A stretch of DNA of 64,000 nt from Loxodes magnus. Its lineage: Eukaryota; Ciliophora; Karyorelictea; Loxodida; Loxodidae. Below the pieces are notes generated by a model. That model saw nothing but the letters and a program-made list of their open reading frames with translations. It was not told the DNA's origin and did no database searches. The translations under genes were made by a program, and so were the position numbers. Positions 1 through 11,650 of this stretch are shown here, piece by piece (positions within the stretch are counted from its first letter, which is position 1; each line of letters begins with the position of its first letter). Where the stretch lies: positions 1-64,000 of the forward strand of contig CAMPDV010000912.1 of NCBI GenBank assembly GCA_946699065.1. Reading direction: 5' to 3'.

Positions 1-193
1 GTAGAAAAATAATGAGGTGCTGATACTGCAAATTGTAAAGGGCATATGGTAAGATAATGCTTTGAATTTCTCTAAAAAAAGCGTAAATAGGAAAAATTAT
101 TTACATAATATGTTTGAGATATATTTATCATCGAACGGAAAACTCTAAAGTGTTGTGATAAACTTTATACTATATAATTAAATTAATAATTTT
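1..193. other. AT-rich, no gene recognised
   Basis: No gene is supported. The first bases contain GAGGTGCTGAT followed by a poorly conserved tract, and the same 11-mer recurs near 26717 inside a candidate coding region. This may be the tail of a related element cut by the window edge. The rest is low-complexity A/T. Confidence 0.3.
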
Positions 194-490
194 AACTAAA
201 AGAATTTTGGGAACTGAAACTCCTTTCCAGTTATACGACCCGATTCTTTCTTTTTTAGGAATACTGGGGATATCCTGTTGTGTTCAAGACACAGCCGCAA
301 GGAAAATCCATCGCTATGAGCAGCCAGGCTTCAAGCCCATACCAAGAGCGGATAACCTAGAAGACAGCGTTTCCTTGAGAAAATGACTCTGACCAAAGAC
401 TTTCTCAGCGACAAGACAGGAACTTTTTCCTAGCCAGAAAGTTAAGTCAAGAAGGTCAATCTCAGCTCCCACCATCTTTTCAATTATATT
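194..490 (+). repeat. Structured ~300-bp repeat, copy 1 (candidate ncRNA)
   Basis: Much richer in G and C than its surroundings, and repeated at 23352-23655 with long conserved blocks, for example ATCGCTATGAGCAGCCAGG. Several parts can fold: AACTG...CAGTT near the 5' end, GTTGTG...CACAGC in the middle, GGCTT...AAGCC, and GAGAAA...TTTCTC near the 3' end. In copy 2 the first helix keeps pairing with different bases (CGGAAA...TTTCCG), which suggests selection on structure. Both copies begin AACTAAAAGA and end CACCATCTTTTCAATTATAT. I do not recognise it as tRNA, U-snRNA, SRP or RNase P RNA. It could be a ncRNA gene pair or a SINE. The strand is arbitrary. Confidence 0.6.
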
Positions 491-1914
491 ATATAATTAA
501 ATAATTCTCTATAACTTTCTTTCTTATTTTTTATGGTGTGGTATTTATGTTAAATTTAAAAATCTGGAAGAAAGTTTGTTAAACTTTTTATGTAGTTATA
601 AATGAGATAACTGTTTTAACTGAAGTAAAAATAAGCAAACTATGCTAAAAAATTATGAATGGCAAAATGGAAAATAATAAAACAAAAATGCTTATAATTG
701 AAAGGAGCAAAAATTATAACTTTTTATAATTTAAATGTTTTTTGTTTTTAGTCATTAAAAAATCTGAAATCCAGCATTCTAGCTTAATATTTATAGAATA
801 AAGTGTCTATTAAAGTTAATAATAGATAAAAAATTTATATAAAATTTTAATTTTGCTTAAGAACCCAATTTCGGAATCAAGAAAACCTTAAATACAACAC
901 ATAATAACCTCACTAGAATCTATGCTTGAGAATTGATCTTTTCTACACCTAGTTTGTAGATAATGCCAAGTCATCATCGAATCTGCAATCCATTGTAAAT
1001 ATTGCGAAATATTAGACTCCAAACCTCCTTATCTAAATCTCATATTCCCAAAATAGTTAAGAAAGCACACTACCTCATACACCAATTAAAGGGTAAAATA
1101 ACCAAAATAATTACTTGAATTTAACTGCTTGTATCATTCCCCTTTTTTTCAATATTTAATTATAGCATTTTTGATATTATACTAAATTATTCTATTAAAG
1201 TTAGCTTTTTGAGATTAAATAATTATTAAAAAAATACAAATTTAACGTGTAAACCTAATTATCTTAAATAAGTCCTTATATTTATATGTAAACCAGAGAA
1301 AGTCTTATAATTTATTTTTGTAAATAAATAAATTATTTTTTATATAAGTGATTAAGAAATTACCTAATAAATAAAATTTTATACAATATTCTATTTATTT
1401 TATTAATACTGCATATAAATTTTTTACTTACCTTGGTTTTTCTTACGATTTGGATATTTATGGTGATTTAAACAAAATTAAAAAATTTAAGTTGCTAAAT
1501 TTCTGTTAAAATGTTAACAAAATTTTTTTAATTAGAGATATATTATTATGCTAGTATAATTAGTATACCTAATATTTTTAAATCATAAAATAATAATAAT
1601 TTCATAAAGATTATGTAAAAGAGTATAGAAATTTCAAAATTTTAATTTAAGATTAAATATGAAATTTTTATAATGATCTAACATGTTTCACTCACTTATT
1701 TATTAAAATTAACTTAAGATGACGATAATAATTTCAACCTAATTTTTTATAATATCTACTAGATTTTTTAATTTCTTTAATATTAATATAAATTATTTAA
1801 TTTAATTATTTAAATTTTTTTTTAAATTTTAGTCATTTGTATTTTTACTTCTTTTTAAACTTATAATTTATTTTTTAAGAATATTATAAATTAAATTAAT
1901 TAAAATTTAATTAG
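491..1914. other. Intergenic, one slightly GC-richer patch
   Basis: No gene is seen. A patch at about 880-1090 is less AT-rich and has few long homopolymers, but I found no partner copy or fold for it. The remainder is A/T tracts. Confidence 0.4.
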
Positions 1915-2155
1915 GTTCTTCTTTCGTCTTTGTTGAATCTACAAAATGGTTTAATTTCTTGTTTATCTCTACGATACCACTTAAATAATACTTACCTTTC
2001 CTCAAGAAAGGCTAGAAAGGATGAGATCAGAATGGAATGATTTTGTCCTCAAAGCTGAAAGCTTCCAAACAGTGTTGGTGTTCAGTATTAATTGCGCACC
2101 TCTGCTTACTAGATTGTTAAAAACGTCCACAGTCAATTTCCATCTGGTCTCCATT
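1915..2155. other. GC-richer patch of unknown nature
   Basis: This about 240-bp island stands out in composition from pure A/T flanks. It contains a short inverted repeat CCTTTC...GAAAGG near 1995-2012 and AAGCTGAAAGCTT near 2053. No reading frame is convincing and no second copy was found in the window. It could be a ncRNA or a single copy of a repeat family. Confidence 0.35.
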
Positions 2156-2564
2156 TTTTATATAATTTTAGATAATTAATAAATTCTTATTTTAAACTTA
2201 TTTTATGTTAATTTTTTAACTTAATTTTGATATATTTATAATTTATACCGCTTAAACAATTTTGAAAACTATTAAGTTTAATTAAAATACTAATAGCAAT
2301 TTAATTTCTAATTTAATAAAAATTCATTTCAAAAGTTCATATAATTTAACCATTTTGATTTCTGTTATTTTTACTTTTGCAAAAGCCTTGAGTAAAATGA
2401 AATTTTTAGTAAAAATAATAGAATGAACGTGAGCTTAGTTATCAAAATAAAACTTGCAGAAGTAAATTAAAAAAATGCGGTTAATAATGATCCAACTAAA
2501 GCTGCATAAGCAATAGTTTAAACTATAATATCATAATTATGAGTTTACTTTTTTTAATGAATAT

Positions 2565-2826
2565 ATGGATGTCGGCCGTTGTCAGAAAAACTAGTATGTA
2601 ATCTGGTGCAGTGTATTCTGCAGTTTATACTGTATTGCGAGTAATTACGCACTAGATATCACCTGGGGGAAAGGTGGAAAAGCTCGGAAGAAACAAATCT
2701 AACTTACTCAGTGACTCATTGGATGGTTAGAATGACTACAAGAAGCACGAGAAAACTTTCTTTTAATATTAATATTGAAAGAAATGGGCGCCATCTAGGT
2801 GCCGCACGCTCTATAATCATATTATT
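2565..2826 (+). repeat. SINE-like family 1, copy a (internally shortened)
   Basis: The copy begins GGATGTCGGCCG, continues with AATCTGGTGCAGTGTAT and a palindromic TGCAGT...ACTGCA-type stem. It then has a CACC...GGTGG hairpin and ends in the family's terminal hairpin followed by CTCTATAATCAT and an A/T tail. Copies b-d lie at 25725, 38434 and 47297. This one lacks about 130 bp of the interior present in the others. The function is unknown; the layout (structured head, A/T-rich 3' tail, no ORF) is SINE-like. Confidence 0.7.
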
Positions 2827-4059
2827 TATTTGATATTTTAAAGCCGTAAAGGCTTTCGTAACAATTTTCGTCATAATATTGCTACAATTGACATCGAAAT
2901 TAGTTCCAATTTATCACATTCACTGTCAGAGAAATTTCTTAAGCCATAGTTAGGAGTTAATCGGAACTTAAAAATTTTCAAAATTATAATCGTACTAGCA
3001 CTTTAACTTTATATTAATAGATTAATTTGAATCTTGTTTTAAATTTTTTCACTTTCTTAGTTTCCAGTACCATTACTGTAAATTTTCGCGTTTTAGTATT
3101 TTTATTTTTAAACCCAAGATTTTTGAGTATTTCACACTTGACACTTTTTCTTGTCTTTACTTCGTGGGTGAGTGTTTCAAGTTATCTGATGACACTTTAT
3201 GACTCATTTCCTGGTTCTATTCTCTATTAATATCTATTTTAAATTTTTTTGATGCGAATTATATCAATATTAATTTCCTCTTTTACATTAAAAAAAATTA
3301 TAGTGAAATTTTATCACATTATTCAGAATTCATTAAACTATTACATTTAAGAAGGAGCAAATATAAAAAGATCTAAAAATAATTTCTTTACATATTGGAT
3401 TATTTTGATAATTTTTTTAAGATTTTCATTTCTCATTAAACAGACTTCTGATAATTAAAAAAATATTTTTTTTAAGAACATTCTAGATATAGCAAAAGAG
3501 AATAAAAGAATTTTCTATCATTTTTTCACATAAATAATTTTATAAAAAATTAATGAAGTTTTAAGTTTTAACTTGATGAATATAAAATAACTTTTTCCAT
3601 TAATTTAATATATTTTATTTTTTATTATAAAATAAGAGACTTATTATTCAATAATATCTCTAACTTTTTATTTAAGATTCTTATTTTTAATGTTTTTTCA
3701 TTAAATATTTCGATTTTTTTTTAATTTTAGATACAAACTTTATATTTTTAAACTTTTCTCTCAAGGATTATACAATAAAAATGCATTTTATTATTTAAAA
3801 AGGTTTAAAGAATGTTTAGAATTTCTTTCAAATTTCTTGATTTTATATTTTTTTATAATTAGCATCAAGCTTAAAAGTAGGATTATAAAGAAATTTTATG
3901 AAGACCGTGCTTTAGATTAAATTTATATAAAATTACTTTTTCTTCTTTCTCAATATCTTAAATTAATATTTTCCTGCGTATATTTTTCTTTAAGTTGAAT
4001 ATATCTTTTATTAAACTAAAATTAATTTTTTCTATTATATTAAATATTTTCTTTTTCTA
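2827..4059. other. AT-rich, no gene seen
   Basis: Low-complexity A/T sequence. The open frame at 3027-3230 is hydrophobic filler and is not supported. Confidence 0.4.
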
Positions 4060-5345
4060 TTCATTTTAAAAATAAAAAGCAATGGAAAAAATTTAAACCT
4101 GTTAAACGCTGGATGAAAAACGTAAAGCATTTATAATTTTATATTATATAATATTTCATTTAATAAAATAAAATAACTACATTTTAGTAAAACTAATCTA
4201 AAGAAAAAAAGTATTAATATTTTTACAAAAAGTTTAAAAAATAAAAAAAAAATAAAAAATAAACTTTAAAAAGTAAATCGTAAGTAATAGTAAAGCCAAA
4301 AAAAATAATATAAAAGATAAAAATATTTTAAACGAAAATGTTAATGAAATAATCAAAAAAAATACAAAATTACAAAACATAGAATTTATAACCTTATATT
4401 GAAAAAAATGTATGTCTAAATTAAAAAATTAAAACAAAATTAATAGAAAGATTGAAATAAAATGAATAAAAATGCCAAAATCTTAAATTTTAAACAAGCA
4501 AATTTCAAAAATGGTTAAAAAAATATAAAAGGAAACATAAAAACTTTATTAACAAATCTAAAAAAATACTTGCAAAATAAAATATGAATTAAAAAAGAAA
4601 AATAAAGTCAAAAAAAATGAAAAAAATGAAAAAAAATAATCTAAAAATGAATCAATGAAAATCCCGAAATTTAAAAAGTAATTATTGAAGACTACAATAT
4701 AAAGAAAAGTAAATAATAATAGTTTTTAGTAGACATAAGAATCAAATTAAGGAAAACGGAATGAAAACTTAAAAAAAGAACTTTCGAAAACTTTAGAAAA
4801 ATTTAATAGAGAGTCTAAGAGAGAAATCGAAAGTAAAAAAATAAAAATTTTAAATTTCATATACTGTTATCATTCAAAGTACAAGTAAATCAAGAATACT
4901 TTAATTTAAAATTATAACATGCAAAAAAAAGAGATCAAAATACGAAAAAATAACTCTAAAAATAAATCAGAAACATGAAGAAAAAAAGTAAAACTTAAAA
5001 ATATCAAAAGATTAAAAAAATTAAAAAGAAAATAATACCTTAAATATAAACGAGATTGTTAAAGAAAAAAAAAGAAACAAATTTTTATTATAAAAAAGAA
5101 CATATATTAAAAAAAAGATTAAAAAAAATTGCATAAAAGAAGAATATGAGTCTGCGATATAAAAAAAGTCTTAAAAAAAAGCACTAAAAGAAAAAAAAAA
5201 GCCAATATTAAAAAAAAAATAGAAAAGGCTGCTTAAATAAAAAAGCATAAAGCTAAGTTAGAACAAGCTAAAATAAATGAAAAGCAACCCAAAGCTTAAA
5301 AAAAAAGAAAAATTGCAATATTTTAAGATCTGAAGTAAGTAAAGC
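4060..5345 (+). other. Purine-rich tract, possible lysine-rich coiled-coil coding remnant
   Basis: The + strand is extremely A-rich with short GA runs. Read with TAA/TAG as Gln it gives Lys/Gln/Asn-rich helical sequence in more than one frame, for example KAKLEQAKINEKQ near 5250. No frame is clearly better than the others over the full length, so I call it only a possible decayed coiled-coil gene. A pyrimidine-rich mirror tract follows from 5450. Confidence 0.25.
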
Positions 5346-5889
5346 TTTTAGAGTACTAAGAATATTTTTATAAAAAAGCGGTAGATTTTTTTTGGTATTG
5401 TTATTCTGATTTTTTTAAATATAAATATAAATTTAAAAGATGAAGCAAAATCATCATGTTTTTTCCCTTTTTTTGAACTTGATTTTTTATACCTTAACTC
5501 TTTTAATTTTTTTAATTTTAATTTTTATATCTTTATAATAATCTTTTTTTTTAAATTTTTTTCTTATTTTTCTGATACTTTTTTTTTTCAGTTTTGACTA
5601 TTCTTAAAATATTTCGATATTTTTTTTGCATATTTTATACTTATTTTCAAAATTAACTTCGATTAAAAAACTAGCAATTTTTAGTTTTAACATGTTTTTT
5701 TCATTAATTTTTTTAACAATTCTTATATTTACACTTTATTTTATTTGTATTTCCTTTGATGACTCCTTTTTTTCTACTTTTAATTTTTAAAAACATTCAA
5801 TTAAAATTTATTTAATATCTTTTAAAAATATTGTCTGTATTGAAACGTTTAACTTTTTTTTCAAATCTAAATTATAAAGAAGCATGCTT

Positions 5890-6990
5890 CAGATTATGTT
5901 TCTTCTTTGAGGTATTTTTAACTTATGATATTATACTACAGTCTTCTTAAAATACAACCTTTTTATTTAGATTTAGATTTAAATTTTTTTCTTCATCAAT
6001 ATTTCCTTTACAAAACAGCACAAAATGACTTTTACCCTCCAGCCATCAAAACTTTGCTTAGTAAGCTGAATTTACTTTTTTATATTGAATATTTTTTTCA
6101 ACAGCTTGATCTAAATTTCTTTGTTTTTTTCCTTTATTATAAAGATCATTTTAAACACCTAACTCTTAAGTTTTATTTGCTATACTTATTAGTTTAATTT
6201 TGTAAGCTTTTTAGTTGCGCATTTTCTCTTCACTTAATCTTAACTTTTCTTTTTTTATCACTCTATTCTTTGGTTATTTCAGGCAGGGCATACATTTTTT
6301 GTTATCTATCAGATTAGTTGCTCCAATTTGTCACAAGCTATTTTCTGCAATTTCTCTAGAATTCTTATCAGAATCAAATTTCTTTTGTCCATTTTCGAAC
6401 CTCTTAATTCCCATTTTTTTACTATAAGAACTTCTTTATCATTTTTTCTGTTTTTCTTCCTTTTATTTGCGGACTTTATTGAGACTCTTTTTGATGAAAT
6501 TTAAGATTCGTGTTTAGATAGTTTCCTTTATGGAAATTTATATTTCTTCTTGATTCTTATTTTTGGTTTGAAGACAAAGACCTTTATCATAATAAGCATC
6601 TGCGTATTTATTATCAAGTTAAATGGCTGATTGAAAAATTACATTCCTTCACGATAATTTCCTAATTTTTAGAGGGAAAAACCTTTATTTTTAAGTAGAT
6701 TGGATTGGCATTGCTTAGTTTTATAGCTTAGTTAAAACTTTCATTGGTTTCATTTGTTTTTCCTAATTTTTTCAGATCAACTACTTTATTATATGAGCAC
6801 TTGCATTATTAGATCCTGCTTGAAATCTAAATTGTAGCTCTAGGGGGCTTCGTTGTATTTTTCTAACTTTTAAAGTACAATTCCTTATTAAAATGAAAAT
6901 TTGCTTTTTTAGGGTCTATTATAATAGCTATATCAAAATATTCGATAGGTTCAATACTCTTTCCTGCTTTTGCAAATTAAATTCCTTATT
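5890..6990 (-). pseudogene. Decayed tetratricopeptide-repeat (TPR) gene
   Basis: Read on the minus strand with TAA/TAG as Gln, two TPR-like repeats appear: YNKVVDLKKLGKTNETNE followed by SFNQAIKLSNANP, then about 40 codons later NKYADAYYDKGLCLQ. These match the helix A/helix B signature of TPRs (Ala and Gly at the turn positions, AI-K-L-n-P at the repeat end). The repeats lie in different frames and the spacing is broken, so at least one frameshift is present. Downstream (5890-6550) continues as charged helical sequence. TPR proteins are protein-binding scaffolds; no partner can be inferred here. The hydrophobic + strand frames at 5925-6427 are shadows of this gene. Confidence 0.5.
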
Positions 6991-8959
6991 AATTATATTA
7001 TTACGGTTGAGATATTTATACAATGACAAAAGCAAGTATTGACAATTGAATAGATAAATCTAATAATGTAATTTTTAATTAAGTAATAAATATTTGATTA
7101 TATTTGATCTTTCTCAATTTAAATACCTTTTACTAGTTTATTATTTATCTAATTCTTTTAGTCTTATATAGATTTAAATTATTTACTTATGATTATTATA
7201 TTATTAAGATTTGTATAGTAGTTGTAATAGTTTACTTATAATAATACATATCTATTATATTTCAATTAGTTATTGCTAATTATCTTTATCACTTATAGTT
7301 TTTATTATATAGCTACTTTTAATTTAATATCAATCTTTTTTCTTTTATTCTATTTTTATTCTGTTTCCAAACTTAGAAAATGCTAGTTATCCTATTGATT
7401 TCTATTTGTTGGTTTATTTCTTTATAACAATAAATATTTGTAAATTTATGCTACTAGTTAGAAAAGAATATCTAAGTAGCTTTCGCTCTAAAGGTAGAAA
7501 TTAAAATTATAGTGCTGCTAAGATGTTAATCAATAGCCATTCCTATTTATACTCTACATACCATGATATAGCTATTAATAAAAGTTAGACTTAGCTACTA
7601 ATTCATTATTATCCTATCTTCCATTCTAGTTAGTAATCTACTAATTAGATCAATATTCATATCCAAAAAACTATATCAAGATTATGAGAATGCTAGTAAG
7701 TAGATAGAACATCTAGAATTTCTGAAAATAGGTTGAGAAAGAAGTAAATAAGTTAGGATTATTTTAAAGCATAAAATCATAGAAGATGCTAAAATAACAA
7801 TATATAAACATTTTAAGGTAATGCTAATATATTAGTGTCTAGCTAGTCAACTATAAACTTTTTCCTAATAGGTTGTTAATTACAGATAGAAAGGAATAGA
7901 TCTTTAACATATGCATTTAATTTAAATATGAGTCTAGATATTGAAGTTATGATATAAAGAAAGATATATTTAAGCATTAAATGACAAGTACTTGCTTAAG
8001 AGAGAAAAAAAATTAGTCTAAACTTTTAAGAATTTGTACCTTAGCAGGAATATTTAAAGATTAAAATTGTTCTAAATTTAGTGGAGAAATTAATATATGT
8101 TTGGGTTTAAGAACAAGTAGAAAGTGTAAAGCTACTCAATAATATATTTTATAAAGCCACATTCATATCGTTAGGAGAACTTTATAGGTATCTTAGTTAA
8201 GTAATTTTTAAATTGAAGACAAATTAAGAGAAAAAATCAAGATTTTGATAATCAATGTATCAAAAAGACCATATTGGATTTTAATAATCGAAGAACTTAA
8301 GTCAAAATAATAAGAGTCTGAAATGCTTAGTCAGCAATCATAATAAACTTACTAAAAAAATAAATAAACTTAGACGGAATTTCTTGCAAATCTAAAAGTG
8401 CTCTTCTATTAAATTAAAGAGAGGATAATAGAAACTCTAATATCATTAATTTTTTAAGTAAAACGATAAAAATGATTGAACGAGTCTCTGAATTTCCTTT
8501 TTAGAATATAGATTTAAAGGAAAATAACTAGAGTAAGAAGGAACGATAAATTCTTCTTAGTTTTGCATAGTGGTTAATGTGTCTTCAGTCTGATTTGAAA
8601 TTTCTTTTTAATCTTCGAGTTTTCTTTTTTACTATTTTTAAGAAATAATTGGTTTTTCTCTCTATCTGCTTTACTCTTTATCTACCCATCATCATCTATA
8701 TAGTCATTACTCATATATTGGTCTTTAGTTTACTGATGTATTTAAGATTCATTAACATCAGGTTATGTATTATTTATTTATGCTATAAAGTTGCTTTAAT
8801 AAAGTAAGTCGGGCTATCTTCAGCCATAACTTAGATCTAGAAGTTACTTTTAGGATAGTTAAGACATTTCCTTTTCTCATTTTAACCTTCCTTCATCTAA
8901 TTACCATCTTAAGAAGGATGAACTGCTTATGATATTTAGGGTATAGTTTTATTCATTTG
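6991..8959. other. AT-rich region, no confident gene
   Basis: Mostly A/T. A + strand frame from about 7930 and another from about 8290 give long Gln/Lys-rich sequence when stops are read through, but with all stops as sense an open frame alone means little. It may be the upstream part of the kinase relic that follows. Confidence 0.25.
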
Positions 8960-9500
8960 TAGTTTAAGCATCTTTTTGAGCATTATATCGCAATAAAAAG
9001 ACTATAAAGAATCAAATAGAGATAATAGAAAAACTAGCGGATAAAGAGACAAGATAGTCAAAAATAATTTCTTCAGTGTTAAAAAACGTGAAAATGCATG
9101 AAATGGAATTTAAGAATAAAATAAAGAAGTTAAAATAATAGCCTACTAGATTTTCTTAAACTATATTAGAATCTTTAGGCAAATTACTTCCTTACAGGCA
9201 TTCCTAAGCCAACTAAAACGTAAATCCAAAATCTTAGCCATAATTTTTCTATTAAGTATCAATTATAAGGTTTACCAGAAAGCATTACGAAGCAATAGTA
9301 AAATCTATATACAAAATTAAATTTTTTTTAGAGTTTGGAATTGAATCTTTAATCAAGGAACTATCATGAAAACATTAATTGTTCATTGGGATAGTTTTGG
9401 TAGATTTAAAGAACTAAAATATATTGCTCTATCTAAATTTTCTTTTTTCTTTTACATTACATGCAGAATTATAAATATATAAATTGAAAAATATTAAACA
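8960..9500 (+). pseudogene. Decayed protein kinase fragment
   Basis: A + strand frame gives a helical segment EIIEKLADKETRQSKII, then at about 9395-9430 GIVLVDLKNQNILL, which aligns with the kinase catalytic loop G-I-V-H-R-D-L-K-P-Q-N-I-L-L. Here H-R is changed to L-V and Pro to Asn, so the HRD motif is lost. Further on TNDQAGT resembles the end of an activation loop. No D-F-G or glycine loop is visible. I infer a dead relic of the kinase family seen intact at 28.6, 39.9, 44.1 and 51.8 kb. Confidence 0.4.
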
Positions 9501-10430
9501 TAAGATTACTAATGATTAAGCAGGAACTGGATGCTTATAACTTGACTAATTTCCATTATCCTCTCTTTTTTCATTTAAATTCATTCCTAAGTTTGATTCT
9601 TCATTTCTTCATTTCTTCATTTCTCTCTTCCTAAATTTGATTCTCTTAATCTTGCTTATCTTCATTTTTTCCTCATTTTCTTATTCTTCTACCTCTTATA
9701 CAACTTAAGCGAGTATAATAAGTCCTGACTAACTACAATTTACACCTATAATAGTTAGCTAGTTGGATTTTTTCTATTGAGCATGATATTCCATTATCTC
9801 ATTTGTATTCGTTGATATCTCACATTTGGCACACTACATTTGAAGGTGTTTAAGTTTGGTTATAGCTTAGAACATATTCAACTTCGATTTTCAATTTCTT
9901 CAGTTTATCCTTCTTATATAGAATCTATCTCTTCAGATATTTAATAATCAGAAAGATTTAAATAACGGATATAACTCAAATCATCCATTTCACATGAAAT
10001 GTTTCTTCAAATAGAAAGATTACAAAAAAACATCCTTTAATATCATTGAGTAGCTTATAATTAGGCAGAAAAATTTCCTTTACTATCATTATTTCTCCTT
10101 TAGAGTTTCAACGGTTCAGATCATAAAAAAGAAAAGACTCGAGTCTCGTAACTCTATTTCTTTAGTAGGAATTTCTTTCTCCTTTCATAGAATAGAAGAA
10201 TTATTTACAAGATTTATCAAATTTAGATTTTAGAAATTTTTATGTAAAAGTATGATTATTTATATAGTTAAAGGTACTTCACCTAGTTATTAGACTAGCT
10301 TATACTTCTTGTTCAATGTTAAGCTTTTTATATTAGAACTGTTTAATTATCTATGTAAGCAAATACGTCTAATTTTAGGATATTTGGTATTTTATTTGCT
10401 AGTTAAGACATTGGTAGATACTGTCTATAT
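9501..10430. other. Pyrimidine-rich stretch with a TTCATTTC microsatellite
   Basis: No gene is supported. A short tandem repeat of TTCATTTC lies at about 9598-9630, in a region of T/C-rich + strand sequence. Confidence 0.35.
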
Positions 10431-11650
10431 AACTCTGCAGGTTTTCAGATGTTACGTTTAATCTTACTTCTTAGTAACTTGAAACTGCTATTGCCATCTA
10501 TTCTTGCTTCACTATTTTTAGGATAGGATCATAAGAAATGTTTCATTTCTAGAGGAGAAAAATTAAGGGTACTTAAATAACTTAAAGCCTTTAGTGTTAA
10601 TATTCTTCATCTAATTTAAAGGAAATTCTTGATAGAATGATCCCATACAAAAGAGCTGGTATCTTAAGGGATAATTTTCATCTAAATCAGTAGCATCATC
10701 ATACTTTAGAGTAAATAAGATATCTCATACTTTTCCTTTTTGAGAACTCACTATAAAATTTTCAGCTTGAGAAGCTCTGTATATATTATTTTTGGCTAGT
10801 ACACTTGATCACTCTTTATACTTCAAAAGTTAATTTATGGTAATTTTCTTATTCTAGTTCTTATGTCTTAATTTATATAAACAATTTAGTGGCAAAGAAG
10901 GTATCAGATTAGCAAAATCTACCAGAACTTTGGTATCAAGAAACTGTCTTTATATCTACACTTGAATTAGAAGCAACTCCATACATTATAAAAAAATTAG
11001 GTAGATTTATTTTTCTATATTCATTATTCGTATCAATATAGCCACTGGAGATACCTTATTATTGGTTATATTTAAGTACAATTTATCAGAGGTTTATTTT
11101 CGGTTGTTGAAATAGATATGTACATCAAGTTCACAAGAATGCTCATACTGGAAATTACTATCCTTATAATGTAATGGAAGATGTAAAGAAATGACACTTT
11201 TATTCTACTTTTTTTTTGATTGCCTCATTATATGAAGTCTATTTTTAGTCTATAACTTAACAATTTCATTCAAATCTTAATTCTTCACTCGGACTATCAA
11301 TCACTATTTTATACAATGTGCAGTTATCTTACTTAAGTCATCTCTATATACTCATCACTAGAGATATAAACCTTCATCGACTTAACTAAATTAGCAAACA
11401 TAAGAAGATTTAAAATCTTCATTTTACCAGAATTTTAAAATAAGAAAATTACAAATGACCTTCATTATGCTATCTAAGTATCTTAATTTGAATCTATAAA
11501 TCTAAAACTATTTGACTCGATGTCTTTTTGATGAGTTAGAGATTCTATTAGTTAGTAATATTTTGCTTTTCTAAAGCTTTCAGGTAGATCATTAAGAGAA
11601 AGGTCATTATTATTAAATCCTTTTAATCTTGCCTCTGAGATATATTTTTG
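10431..11650 (-). other. Possible unrecognised coding remnant
   Basis: Minus-strand translation between about 10900 and 11350 gives protein-like sequence (for example LHYKDSNFQYEHSCELDVH near 11150) with balanced composition and few homopolymers, but I recognise no family. Frame changes are needed to extend it in either direction. It could be a decayed gene or one with tiny introns. Confidence 0.25.

Noticed and set aside
5925-6427. Small hydrophobic ORFs on the + strand
   Set aside because: They are shadows of A-rich minus-strand coding sequence with TPR motifs.
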